A stretch of DNA of 64,000 nt from AP-15 sp963716115 (GCA_963716115.1 CAVQSZ010000009.1:1-64000); one strand, 5' to 3'. Shown: positions 17,042 to 26,097, counted from the first letter of the stretch. Notes: generated by a model not told the origin, from the sequence alone. A program made the numbers and translations.

Positions 17042-17058
17042 CGCGTCGGCGGGATCGG

Positions 17059-20000
17059 CTACAGCGTCCGGAGCAGCCCGCGGGCCTGCCTCAGATCCGG
17101 GCTGTCGAGCCCCTCGGCGAACCAGCCGTAGACCGGCCGCAGCAGGTCGCGCGCCTCGGCGCGCCGGCCTTCGGCGGCCCAGGCGCGGGCGAGGCCGCCG
17201 GCCGCGCGCAGCTCCCAGAGCCTGGCCTGCTGCCGGCGGGCGATCTTCAGCGCCCGCTCCAGCTCGTCCTGGCCCTCGGCGCCGTTCCCGGCCTCGAGCA
17301 GCAGCTCGCCGCGCAGCCGGTGCAGCTCGGCCTCGAAGAAACGCTCGCCGGTGGCCTCGATCGTTTCGAACGCCTCGTTGAGCAGGCCGATCCCGATTTC
17401 GGGCCGCGCGATGCGCGAATAGGCGGCGGCGAGATGGCCGAGATGGAGCGGCCGAAACATTTTCGCGTCGATCGCCCGCGCCGCCGCCATGGCCCCGCGC
17501 ATGGTCTCGATCCCTTCGCGCGGGTCGCCGCGCCGGGCCGTATTCAGGCCCTGGCAGAAGCGCGCCCAGTGCTCGTAGGCGGAGACCCCATGCTCGACGC
17601 AATAGGCGACCGCCTCTTCGGCGTCGGCCGCCGCCCCGTCGTCGGCCCCGAACGCCGCGGCGAGGAAAGCCTCGATATACATGACATAGGCGGTCAGCGG
17701 CACGTGGCCGCTGTCGCGCGCCAGCGCGACGGCCCGTCGGGCGGCGGCGACCGCCTGCTCCGGATAGCCGAGCGGCCACAGCGCGCACCCCAGATACGAC
17801 AGCGCCGCGATCACGTTGTTGCGCGGCGGCCCCGGGTCGCCGCCGGCTGCGATCCCGGCGGCGCCGAGGTCGACGGTGCGCTGCAGATGCGCCCGGCCCG
17901 AGACGAATTCCCCGATCGCCCACAGCGCGTGGCCCATCAGCATGTGGGCGAAGGCCGGCGCCTCGCTGCGCGGATGCCGCTCGGCGAGGGCGAGGCATTG
18001 CCGCGCCACCTCGCGCGCCGCGCCGTGCTCGGCGCGCACGTAGTGAACGCTCCACAGCCCATAGAGCACGGTCATCTGATCGTTGACCGTGGCCGCGTCG
18101 CTCAACAGGCTGCGGGCGCGGGAAAACACGCGCAGGGTTTCCGCCGCGGCGTAGCCCTTGGTCGCGCGCATCATCCGTCCCAGCGCCAGATGCAGGTCCA
18201 ATTCGCGGCGGTCGCGCCCGGGGCCGGGCGGCAGCGATCGAACGAGGTCGAGCGCATGGGTCAGATGGGTGACGCCCTCGACGTCGGCCGAGGCCCGCAG
18301 CGCGCGCTCGCCGGCCTTGCGCCAATAGTCGATGGCGGCGTCGGCGAGGCCGGCGCGGGTGAAGTGGTGCGCCAGGATTTCCGGCTCGGTCGCCTCGGTC
18401 TCGGGAAACCGCTCCTGCAGGACCTTGCCGATGCGCGCGTGCAGCTCCTGGCGCTGGCCCCGCAGCAAGGTGCTGTACGCGGCGTCCTGGACCAGCGCGT
18501 GCTTGAACACAAACGTCGTTCGCGGCCGGTCGCCGCGGTGAAAGACGAGCCCGGTGCCGGCGAGCTGCTCCAGCGCCTCCTCAAGCTCCTCCTCCGAGCG
18601 CTCGGCGACCGCCGCCAGCAGCTCGTAGGAAAACTCGCGGCCGAGCGCGGCGCCGATCTGCGCCACCTCCTTGACCGGGGCCAGCCGGTCGAGCCGGGCC
18701 AGGAGCGAGGCGTGCAGGCTCGACGGGATGGCGAGCGGCGGCAGCGGGCGGTCGAGCACGTAGCGGCCGTCCTGCTCGCGCAGCAGCCGGCTTTCCAGCA
18801 GCGACTTGGTCAGCTCCTCGACAAACAGCGGAACCCCGTCGGTGCGCTCGACGATGCGGTCGACGATCTCGTCCGGCAGCGCCTTGTCGCCGGCGACCTT
18901 GCCGATCAGCGCCGCCGATTCGCGCTCGCCGAGCCGGTCGAGCGGCAGCATCGTCACATGCGTCTGGTTGACCCAGGACGGATGAAACTCGGGGCGGAAC
19001 GTGATGACCAGCAGCACCGGCAGGCGCGGCACCCGCTCGATCACCAGGTTGACGACCTGGAGCGAGGTCGAGTCGACCCAGTGCGCGTCCTCGAACACCG
19101 CGAGCACGGGCTGCTGGCGGGCGAGCCCCTCGAGCAGCCGGACGAAGGCGGCGAACATCAGCTCGCGCCGGCGCTGCGGGTCGAGCTCGAGCGGCGGGTA
19201 CCGGCCCTCGGTCGGCACCGACAGCAGATCGGCGAACAGCTTCGCCGCCTCGGCCGGATCTTCTCCCGATCGGGAAACCAGCGCCTCGATCTTGTCGAGC
19301 TTTGCCGCCGGCGCGTCGTCGCGGGCAAAGCCGGCCGCCCGTTCGAGATGGGCGATGATCGGGTGCAGCGCGCTGTCGCGATGGTGCGGCGAGCATGACA
19401 GGCGGACCCGGACATAGGCCTGGCCGCGCAGCTCGGCCTGGAAGGCGGCGACGGTGCGCGACTTGCCGATCCCGGCCTCGCCCGACAGCAGCACCACGCG
19501 GCCGTCGCCGCGCCTGGCCTCCGCCCATTTTTGCCGCAAGAGCCCGATCTCCTCGGCGCGGCCGACGAGCGGGGTCAGCGAGGAGGCGCGCAGCGCCTCG
19601 AATCGGGTTTCGATCGAGCTCGGCCGCAGCGGCTGCCACACCGGGATCGCCTGGTTGAACCCGCGCAGCTCCGACGACCCGAGGTTGCGCAGCTCGAACA
19701 ACCCGCCGACAAGCTGTCGCGTGGCCGCCGAGATCAGCACCGTGTCGGGGCCGGCCGCGGCCTGCAGCCGGGCGGCGAGGTTCGGGGTTTCGCCGACGAC
19801 GTCGCGCTCCTTGGTGTCGCCGCTGCCCAGCAGGTCGCCGACCACGACCAGCCCGGTGGCGATGCCGACCCGCGCCCGCAATTTGCCCGAGGGCAGGTCG
19901 AGCCCGGCGATCTCGTCGACCAGGGCCAGGCCCGCCCGCACCGCCCGCTCGGCGTCGTCCTCGTCGGCCCGGGGATAGCCGAAATAGACCATCATCCCAT

Positions 20001-20385
20001 CGCCCATGTAGCGGGCGATGAAGCCTCCGAAGCGGATCGCGACCTCGCCCACCTTGGCCTGATAGGCGGCGAGCACCTCGCGCAGATCCTCGGGATCGAG
20101 CCGGCCGGCAAGCGCGGTCGAGGCGACGAGGTCGCAGAACATCACGGTCAGCTGCCGCCGTTCGCCGCCCTCGGCGCGCGGCGGCGCGACCGGCGAGGCG
20201 CCGCGCGCGGCGATCGAGCGGAGCATCTTCTTGCGGTGGCCGAGCAGGACGCCGATCTTTTCGAGATCGGCCTCGGTCAGGTCGCCAAGGGTCTCGGTGT
20301 CGACCGCGTTGTCGGCAAACGCCGCTTCATATTGCGGCAGTCCGAGGCCGCGCAGCCATTCTCCGATGCCCGGCTCCTGCGGCAT
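17059..20385 (-). CDS. SAM domain-adenylate/guanylate cyclase-AAA ATPase-TPR protein
   Basis: A 1108-residue multidomain signalling protein. Residues ~5-60 form a SAM-like domain (IGEWLRGLGLPQYEAAF). Residues ~75-240 form a class III nucleotide cyclase catalytic domain, with metal aspartates in LTVMFCDLVAST and ARYMGDGMMVYFGYP. Residues ~270-600 are an AAA/STAND-type ATPase with Walker A LLSGEAGIGKSRT and Walker B VLAVFEDAHWVD. The C-terminal half is TPR-like helical repeat. Such proteins are thought to make cAMP under ligand-responsive control. The gene is intact; a close paralogue at 52639-55985 is decayed. Confidence 0.92.
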   Translation of the reverse strand: MPQEPGIGEWLRGLGLPQYEAAFADNAVDTETLGDLTEADLEKIGVLLGHRKKMLRSIAARGASPVAPPRAEGGERRQLTVMFCDLVASTALAGRLDPEDLREVLAAYQAKVGEVAIRFGGFIARYMGDGMMVYFGYPRADEDDAERAVRAGLALVDEIAGLDLPSGKLRARVGIATGLVVVGDLLGSGDTKERDVVGETPNLAARLQAAAGPDTVLISAATRQLVGGLFELRNLGSSELRGFNQAIPVWQPLRPSSIETRFEALRASSLTPLVGRAEEIGLLRQKWAEARRGDGRVVLLSGEAGIGKSRTVAAFQAELRGQAYVRVRLSCSPHHRDSALHPIIAHLERAAGFARDDAPAAKLDKIEALVSRSGEDPAEAAKLFADLLSVPTEGRYPPLELDPQRRRELMFAAFVRLLEGLARQQPVLAVFEDAHWVDSTSLQVVNLVIERVPRLPVLLVITFRPEFHPSWVNQTHVTMLPLDRLGERESAALIGKVAGDKALPDEIVDRIVERTDGVPLFVEELTKSLLESRLLREQDGRYVLDRPLPPLAIPSSLHASLLARLDRLAPVKEVAQIGAALGREFSYELLAAVAERSEEELEEALEQLAGTGLVFHRGDRPRTTFVFKHALVQDAAYSTLLRGQRQELHARIGKVLQERFPETEATEPEILAHHFTRAGLADAAIDYWRKAGERALRASADVEGVTHLTHALDLVRSLPPGPGRDRRELDLHLALGRMMRATKGYAAAETLRVFSRARSLLSDAATVNDQMTVLYGLWSVHYVRAEHGAAREVARQCLALAERHPRSEAPAFAHMLMGHALWAIGEFVSGRAHLQRTVDLGAAGIAAGGDPGPPRNNVIAALSYLGCALWPLGYPEQAVAAARRAVALARDSGHVPLTAYVMYIEAFLAAAFGADDGAAADAEEAVAYCVEHGVSAYEHWARFCQGLNTARRGDPREGIETMRGAMAAARAIDAKMFRPLHLGHLAAAYSRIARPEIGIGLLNEAFETIEATGERFFEAELHRLRGELLLEAGNGAEGQDELERALKIARRQQARLWELRAAGGLARAWAAEGRRAEARDLLRPVYGWFAEGLDSPDLRQARGLLRTL

Positions 20386-20406
20386 CGCGCCGGTTCCGGG
20401 ATCGCT

Positions 20407-21531
20407 TCAATCCAGCGGGTAGTGGTCGCCGTAGGCATAGCCGCCGGCGAGGCCGCCCTTGGAGAAGGCGAGCTGCCACACGCGCATCGGCTGGGTGCGA
20501 AAGCCGGCGGCGCAGCCCTGCAGATAGAGCTTCCACATCCGATAGAACGGTTCGTCGTAGCTCTGCCTGAGCCGGTCCCAGCCGGCGTCGAACCGCTCGA
20601 ACCAAGCCATCAGGGTGCGGTCGTAATGGGCGCCCTGCCAGCTGTGGAAGTCTTCGAGCGCGAGGCCCGCACCGGCGGCGGCGATGATGTCGGGCACGGT
20701 CGGAAACTCGACGCCCGGCAGAATGTACTTGTAGAACCACGGGTTGGCGGCGTCTTCCTTGAGGAAGCCGACGGTGTGGAGCAGCAATATCCCGGCCGGC
20801 TTCAGGCAGCGCTCGCAGGTCGCGAAGAAATCGCGGTGATGGCGGCGGCCGACATGCTCGAACATGCCGACCGAGACGATCCGGTCGAACGGCTCGTCGA
20901 CATCGCGGTAATCGACAAAGCGGAATTCGATCGGCAGGCCGGCGCACAGCCGCTCGCCGAGCTCGATCTGGCGCCGCGACACGGTGACCCCGACCACCTC
21001 GACGCCATGGCGCTCGGCGGCGTAGCGGGCGAACGAGCCCCAGCCGACGCCGATGTCCAGCACCCGCATCCCCGGCTCCAGCTGCAGCTTGCGGCAGATC
21101 AGCTCGAGCTTGTCGCGCTGGGCCTCGTCCAGGCTTTGCGCGCGGCGCCAGTAGGCGCAGGAATAGGTCATGTACGGATCGAGCATGACCTCGAACAGAT
21201 CGTTGCCGGTGTCGTAATGCCGCTCGCCGATCTCGAACGAGCGCGAGCGCGAGCCGAACGGGTTGAGCCGGACCTTCAGGGCTTCGACGAGCGCGGTCCC
21301 GACCTCGATCTGCTGCGACAGGTCGGCGCGATAGGCGCGCTCGACCAACAGGTCAATGCGCTCGCAGTCGAGCCAGCCGTCCATGAAGGCCTCGCCAAAG
21401 CCGACGCTGCCGTCGCGCAGCATCCGCTGATAGGCGCGCGGATCGCGCACCCGCAGATCCCACGGCTGATCGCCGTCGATCGTGACGCCCGCCTTGGCGA
21501 GCAGGTCGCGGAACAGTGTCTCGGGCGCCAT
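20407..21531 (-). CDS. cfa: Cyclopropane-fatty-acyl-phospholipid synthase family methyltransferase
   Basis: A 374-residue SAM-dependent enzyme that adds a methylene bridge to unsaturated acyl chains of membrane lipids. Motifs are RSRSFEIGERHYDTGNDLFE, MTYSCAYWRRAQSLDEAQ, the SAM loop MRVLDIGVGWGSFARYAAE, IVSVGMFEHVGRRHHRDFF and LLHTVGFL. The ATG at 21531 (MAPETLFRDLL) is chosen because upstream codons read into the divergent promoter region. It is divergent from a fatty acid desaturase, which could supply its unsaturated substrate. Confidence 0.92.
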   Translation of the reverse strand: MAPETLFRDLLAKAGVTIDGDQPWDLRVRDPRAYQRMLRDGSVGFGEAFMDGWLDCERIDLLVERAYRADLSQQIEVGTALVEALKVRLNPFGSRSRSFEIGERHYDTGNDLFEVMLDPYMTYSCAYWRRAQSLDEAQRDKLELICRKLQLEPGMRVLDIGVGWGSFARYAAERHGVEVVGVTVSRRQIELGERLCAGLPIEFRFVDYRDVDEPFDRIVSVGMFEHVGRRHHRDFFATCERCLKPAGILLLHTVGFLKEDAANPWFYKYILPGVEFPTVPDIIAAAGAGLALEDFHSWQGAHYDRTLMAWFERFDAGWDRLRQSYDEPFYRMWKLYLQGCAAGFRTQPMRVWQLAFSKGGLAGGYAYGDHYPLD

Positions 21532-21682
21532 CGGGCCTCTCACGCCGGCATGCGGGCCGAAGCGGACGGGTGCTGGGGAGGGCTCAGTGTGCCCTCGCGC
21601 CTGACGCGAGTAAAGGCTACTCTGCGGCCGAGCCCGCGGCGGCCCCCGCGGGCATCGGCTGCGGGCGGCATCAGCCGAGGGG

Positions 21683-22564
21683 GTGGCGGTCGTGGCGCAA
21701 ATCGCTGAGGTAAATCGCTTCTCGGTCCGGCACATCGCGTTCGTCACGCCGCTGGTCGCGCTGCACCTGGCGTGCGGGCTGGTGGCGGTCGTCGGGGTCA
21801 GCCGCGCCGCGCTGGCGGCGCTCTTGGTCACCCTCTACATCCAGATCTTCGGCGTCACGGTCGGCTATCACCGCCTGCTGGCGCACCGCTCGTTCGAGAC
21901 GAGCCGCGCCTTCCAGCTCGTTCTGGCGACGTTCGGCGTGCTGGCCGGCCAGAACGGGCCGCTGTGGTGGGTCGGCCATCACCGCCACCATCACCGCCAT
22001 CCCGACCGGGAAGGGGATCCTCATTCGCCGCGCGCCGGCTTTTTCTGGAGCCATATGGGATGGCTGTTCTCGCCGCGCTGCGTGCGGGTGCGGCGTCATC
22101 TGGTCGCCGACCTCGAGCGCCTGTCCGAGCTGAAGCTGCTCGAGCGCTATTCCTATTTCGTCAATCTGGCCTATGCGCTGCTGCTGTTTGCGCTGGGCGA
22201 GGCGGCGCACCGGCTGGGCGCCGCAACCAGCGGGTTCCAGCTGCTGGTCTGGGGCGGCGTGCTCAGCACCGTTTGCGTCTACCACATCATCTGGTCGGCG
22301 AACTCCTTTTGCCACCGCTTCGGCAGCCGCCGGTTCGCGACCCGCGACGACAGCCGCAACAACCTCGTCGTCTCGCTGCTGACCTTCGGCGACGGCTGGC
22401 ACCACAACCACCATTACTGTCCGTATTCGGCGCGGCACGGCTTCCACTGGTGGGAGCTCGACCTCAACTACGCGATCCTGCGATTGCTCGCCTCGCTCGG
22501 CCTCGTCTGGGATCTGCGGCTGCCGCGGGCGGCGGGCGGCCGCGGCCCGGCCGCCGCCCCCTGA
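21683..22564 (+). CDS. Membrane acyl-CoA (delta-9-type) fatty acid desaturase
   Basis: A 293-residue membrane-bound diiron desaturase that introduces a cis double bond into acyl chains. The three histidine boxes are present: GYHRLLAHRSF, VGHHRHHHRHPD and GDGWHHNHHYCP. Hydrophobic segments lie around residues 18-60 and 160-210. The start is GTG at 21683; GTG at 21692 fits the GAGGGG ribosome site better. Its divergence from cfa, with about 150 bases between, suggests shared control of membrane lipid composition. Confidence 0.92.
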   Translation: MAVVAQIAEVNRFSVRHIAFVTPLVALHLACGLVAVVGVSRAALAALLVTLYIQIFGVTVGYHRLLAHRSFETSRAFQLVLATFGVLAGQNGPLWWVGHHRHHHRHPDREGDPHSPRAGFFWSHMGWLFSPRCVRVRRHLVADLERLSELKLLERYSYFVNLAYALLLFALGEAAHRLGAATSGFQLLVWGGVLSTVCVYHIIWSANSFCHRFGSRRFATRDDSRNNLVVSLLTFGDGWHHNHHYCPYSARHGFHWWELDLNYAILRLLASLGLVWDLRLPRAAGGRGPAAAP

Positions 22565-24625
22565 TCAGTTGGGCCGGTCTTCCTCACCCTTCTTCTTGGC
22601 TTCGTGCGGCTTCTGCGCCGCCTGAGGGTGCGGCTGCGGCTGGGGCGCCGCCCTTGCCGCCGTCGGCGCCGCCTGCGGGGCGGCGGGGCGAACGGCCGGC
22701 GGATGGACGGGCGCTGCCGGCGTCGATGCGCGGGCGGCAGAAGGTGCGGGGCGGGCAAACTGCGGCGGGCGAAACACCTGGGCTTGCGCCGCGGGCTGCC
22801 GCGGCGCGACCGGCGGCGGCGCATGCGAGACGGCGCCCGGCAGCGTCTCGCGCCCCGGCGCCGAACGATGCACGGCTTCGGGACTCGGGCCCCGCCCGTT
22901 CGGAACGGCCGCCGTGCGCGGCGCCGCAGATTTGCCCGGCGCTGCGGATTTGCCCGGGGCTGCAAGTTCGCCCGGGGCCGTCGCCGCGCCCCGAATCGGC
23001 TCGCGCGAGCCCGCCGGGCGATGCTCCGGCGGCGTCGCCGGATGCCGCGCGGCTTCGGGGCTCGGGGCGTTCGGGGTGGCCGCCGTGCCCGGCAACGGTT
23101 TTCCCGGCGCGGCCGCGGCGCCTCGAGACGGTCCGCCGGGATGATCGGGAGCGGCCGGGGCGCGCGCCGGCGCCGCGGCCGTCGACGGCGGCGTTGCCGG
23201 CGGATGGGACCCCTCCGGGACATGCCCCGCAGTCGCACCGGGCGGACGCGGCGGCTGCCCCGGCACGGTCGACGCCGGATGGTTCTCGCCCAGCGAAGTC
23301 GGGATCGGGCGCCGCGGGGCGATCGGCGGTCCCGCTGCCTTCGACGGGACCGCAACCGGCGTCACCCGCGGTGGTTGCACGGAAACCGGGGCCCGCCGCA
23401 GGGTCGCCTGCGGCACCCGGATCATCGCCGGCGCGACGTTTCCGGCGCCGGCGAAGACGCGCTGCGGCACGACCGTCGCGAACTGCCGGTTGGCAAAAGC
23501 CGCGCCGGCGACCTGCGCCGGCGGCGCCCCCTGGTTGTTCACGATGACGGTATTTATATTATTGACATTGTTGATGTTGACGTTGCGGATGTAATAGGCG
23601 TTGCGGGTGTAGCTCGGCCAATAAACCTCGCCCGGCGCCAGCGGGAACCAGCCGACGGAGGGCCCCACCGCGGCGGCGGCGATGCCGGCCCCGACAAACG
23701 CGACCAGCGCCGGGGCGTAGACCGGCTGCGCCGCGAATTGGCCGGGAACCCAGCCCCAGCGGTCGCCGACATAGGCCCAGCGACCGTAATGCGACGGCGC
23801 GAAGCCCCAGGGCTGGTCGTCGACCCAGGTCCAGCCCCAGGGCGGGACCGAGATCCAGCGGCCGTCGCGGTAGGGCGCCCAGCCGGCCGGGGCCTGGCTC
23901 GGGTACCACACCGCGCCGTATTGCGGGCTCGACCGCCAATCGCCGTAGGAGTCGAGGTCGGCGTAGCCGGTCATTTGCGGCGAGACGTAGCGGGGTGCGG
24001 CGACGCGGCTGCGCTCGGCGTCGCGCGACCGGCACCATTCGACGAACTCGTCCGGCGCGGCGCGCTCCAGTTGCGCGGTGACCGGATTGGAGCCGGTCAG
24101 GACCGCGGCGTCGCCGGCGTTGATCGCGAGGTCGGCGCCGCCGCCGGCGAACCGTGCGCCGCCCTCGAACGCCTGCACCCGGCCCGGTCGGTCGGCGGCC
24201 CCGGCGTCGATGTCGTACGAGCCCGGCTGGAGCAGCCACACCCCGCCTTGCGGCAGGTCGACCTCGACGCTCTGGCCCGGATCGAGCTGGCGCAGCCGGA
24301 GAAAGATCCGGCCCTGCGGCAGACCGAGCTGCGTTGTCTGCTCGGTCAGGCTGACGATGTCGAGCTCGGTTCCGCCGGCGAGGTCGATCGTGCTCGGGCC
24401 GACCCCGATCGCGGCGCGGCCTTGCGGATCGGTCCAGAACGAGCCGCCGGCCGCGACCGGGTAATTGACCCCGGCCTGCGACCATTGCGTATCGCCGGCG
24501 ACGCGGAACGAAAGGTTGCCCGAGGCGTAGGCGACGCGCCCGACCCGGGCCGGCGGCTCCTGCTGCGCCAGCGCCGGCGCCGCTGCGGTCAGGAGCAGGA
24601 TCAGAAAGCTGGCGAGGACGCGCAC
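22565..24625 (-). CDS. DUF6600/FecR-like secreted protein with Pro/Ala-rich tail
   Basis: A ~686-residue exported protein of unknown function. A signal peptide (VLASFLILLLTAAAPALAQ) precedes a FecR-like beta region (VGRVAYASGNLSFRVAGDTQ ... GSYDIDAGAADRPGRV). Then follow tryptophan-rich repeats typical of DUF6600: YGDWRSSPQYGAVWYPSQA, WGWTWVDDQPWGF and GRWAYVGDRWGWVPGQ. The last ~270 residues are low-complexity Pro-Ala-rich with tandem PGKSAA units and a His/Lys-rich end, probably disordered or wall/membrane-attached. The GTG start is uncertain: GTG at 24634 is an alternative and neither has a strong ribosome site. Confidence 0.8.
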   Translation of the reverse strand: MRVLASFLILLLTAAAPALAQQEPPARVGRVAYASGNLSFRVAGDTQWSQAGVNYPVAAGGSFWTDPQGRAAIGVGPSTIDLAGGTELDIVSLTEQTTQLGLPQGRIFLRLRQLDPGQSVEVDLPQGGVWLLQPGSYDIDAGAADRPGRVQAFEGGARFAGGGADLAINAGDAAVLTGSNPVTAQLERAAPDEFVEWCRSRDAERSRVAAPRYVSPQMTGYADLDSYGDWRSSPQYGAVWYPSQAPAGWAPYRDGRWISVPPWGWTWVDDQPWGFAPSHYGRWAYVGDRWGWVPGQFAAQPVYAPALVAFVGAGIAAAAVGPSVGWFPLAPGEVYWPSYTRNAYYIRNVNINNVNNINTVIVNNQGAPPAQVAGAAFANRQFATVVPQRVFAGAGNVAPAMIRVPQATLRRAPVSVQPPRVTPVAVPSKAAGPPIAPRRPIPTSLGENHPASTVPGQPPRPPGATAGHVPEGSHPPATPPSTAAAPARAPAAPDHPGGPSRGAAAAPGKPLPGTAATPNAPSPEAARHPATPPEHRPAGSREPIRGAATAPGELAAPGKSAAPGKSAAPRTAAVPNGRGPSPEAVHRSAPGRETLPGAVSHAPPPVAPRQPAAQAQVFRPPQFARPAPSAARASTPAAPVHPPAVRPAAPQAAPTAARAAPQPQPHPQAAQKPHEAKKKGEEDRPN

Positions 24626-24772
24626 GACAGGCACCGCTGGTGGTTCGCTCTGGCTCGATAACGGGCCGATTGCGGCGCTGCTGTGGCGGCGCTCGCGCGG
24701 ATTATGACGCGACCGCCATTGCCGGCGCGCGCGCCCTCCGCTAGGCTCGGCGGAGCAATCGTCGGGAAGGGC

Positions 24773-25534
24773 ATGATGGACGACCCGATCAAGGTTTTCT
24801 GGCAGCCGCATTGAACCAGCTGCCTCAGGGTTAAGGAATACCTCTCGGTCCGTGGGATCGAGTACCAATCGATCAACGTGTTGGCGGACGAGGGCGGCTT
24901 CGAGGAGCTGCGGCGGCTGGGCGCGCGCTCGGTCCCGGTGGTTTCGCGCGGCGACCGCTTTGTCTTCGCGCAGGTGATCAGCGACGTCGTCGAGTTTCTC
25001 GGGCTCGACGACAGCGCCGGGCCCGCGCTGTCGCCGGCCGAGCTCGCCGCGCGCTGCGACCAGGTGCTGCGGACGGCGATCCGCCTCGTCCGCCAGATGC
25101 CCGACGGCCGCCTCGAAACCGTGCTGCCGAACCGGCCGCGCTCCTGGCGCGTGCTGATGCACCACATCTTTCAGATCCCGACCGCTTACCTCGACCTCGA
25201 GGAGCACGGCCGAGCCTTCAGCTACGAGTGGCTGACCGCGCCGCCGCCGCCGGAGATGCGGTCGAGCGCCGCGGTCGCCGTTTTCGGCGAGAGCGTGCGC
25301 GCCCGGTTCGCGGCGTGGTGGGCGCGCGTCGCGGGCGAGGATTTCGCACGCCAGGCGCCGACTTATTTCGGCGAGACCTCGCGGCACGAGATGCTCGAGC
25401 GCACCGTGTGGCACTCGGCCCAGCACACCCGCCAGCTCGCCGCGCTGCTCGACGAGGCCGGCGTCGCCGCCGACCGCCCGCTGACCCGCGACGACGTCCG
25501 CGGCCTGCCGCTGACCGACAAGATCTGGGACTGA
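24773..25534 (+). CDS. Glutaredoxin-like/DinB fusion with in-frame UGA (candidate selenoprotein)
   Basis: A 253-codon frame starting at ATG 24773 or 24776 (GGGAAGG upstream). It is open to 25534 except for a TGA at 24812-24814, codon 14. The N-terminal ~75 residues are a glutaredoxin/thioredoxin-like domain: KVFWQPH-(UGA)-TSCLRVKEYL, with the cis-proline segment RSVPVVSRGD. The UGA stands exactly where relatives have the first Cys of CxxC, giving UxxC. The rest (~85-253) is DinB/YfiT-like, with MHHIFQIPTAYLDLEEHG and ERTVWHSAQHTRQLAALL, whose histidines are usual metal ligands. Selenocysteine insertion, a point nonsense mutation, or a base-call error would all give this; a downstream hairpin favours the first. 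Automatic gene calls would start at GTG 24878. Confidence 0.8.
24844..24862 (+). promoter_or_regulatory. Candidate bacterial SECIS hairpin
   Basis: Directly in the coding sequence after the in-frame UGA, the RNA can fold an 8-bp stem CUCGGUCC (24844-24851) with GGAUCGAG (24855-24862), including one G-U pair, closed by the loop GUG. The loop begins 37 bases after the UGA. A short G-first loop at up to about that distance fits the general description of bacterial SECIS elements recognised by SelB, though 37 is at the far end. A weaker hairpin also lies right after the UGA (24814-24832). Confidence 0.45.
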
Positions 25535-25545
25535 CGGGCGGTCGC

Positions 25546-25771
25546 CTTAGAGCACGATCCGATCAGATCGAGCGTTTTTCGTTCTGGAGAGGCTCTGTCA
25601 ATGCCTCTTTGCGCTGTCCCGGCGAACGCCGGGACCCACCTTTCTTGCGTTTACTGTGACCGGTCGACGAACAGAGCAGGAGAAGCGACCGCACCTGCGG
25701 CCGGCGTGGGTCCCGGCTTTCCCCACGGATCAAGTCCGTGGGCTGAAGGCCCACGGGACAGCGGGAGTCAT
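25546..25771. repeat. Dispersed REP-like repeat, copy 1
   Basis: Shares with 43262-43466 the same order of blocks: CTTAGAGCACGATCCGAT, GTTCTGGAGAGGCT, the palindrome GTCCCGGCGAACGCCGGGAC, GCGTTTACTGTGA with CGGTCGACGAAC, and CTGCGGCCGGCGTGGGTCCC. Here the right arm is interrupted by an extra hairpin (CCCACGGA at 25721-25728 with TCCGTGGG at 25734-25741) before ending GGGACAGCGGG. It is non-coding and lies just after the glutaredoxin-DinB gene. Confidence 0.8.
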
Positions 25772-26097
25772 GCGGTTCAGCCTCATGGGATCACGCCCCA
25801 GGAGCCCGTCCGACTAAGGTCGAGCGGGCCGCTTGGTGTGGCGGGCCGGCATGGTCGGTTTAGGCGAGGCTGCGGGGGATTACCGGCGATGAGCCGCGAT
25901 GGGCAGGGGACGAAGCAGAGGAGGCAGACGGCTTCTCTCATTTGCTGTTCTCTATGCCGCCGCGGCCATCATTGGTGGCAGCTTGCGGCGCGCTGCGGCG
26001 AGCGCCCGCCGGCCGCGCTTGGGGAAAGCGGCGGATTTCGCTATCATGCAGGCGGCGCCGGGCCGGCCGGACGTTTCGACACCAGGGAGGATCGCCG
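25772..26097. other. Non-coding stretch upstream of diiron gene
   Basis: No convincing gene is seen here. Open frames through it show no recognisable domain and lack the codon pattern of neighbours. The last part holds the ribosome site AGGGAGG (26084-26090) of the diiron gene. Nothing else is recognised. Confidence 0.5.

Noticed and set aside
15842..18325. A very long open frame on the complement continuing upstream of cytochrome c
   Set aside because: It is antisense to the threonine-synthase-like gene and its translation is Arg/Ala/Gly-rich without domains; only the cytochrome part is real. Such frames are common at this G+C content.
24812..24814. UGA read as tryptophan (altered genetic code)
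   Set aside because: TGA serves as the normal stop of many genes in the window, and tryptophan would not fit a CxxC catalytic position.
25772..26097. Possible small RNA or short gene between the repeat and the diiron gene
   Set aside because: The open frames look like random translation. The hairpins belong to the neighbouring repeat and no conserved RNA family is recognisable by eye.
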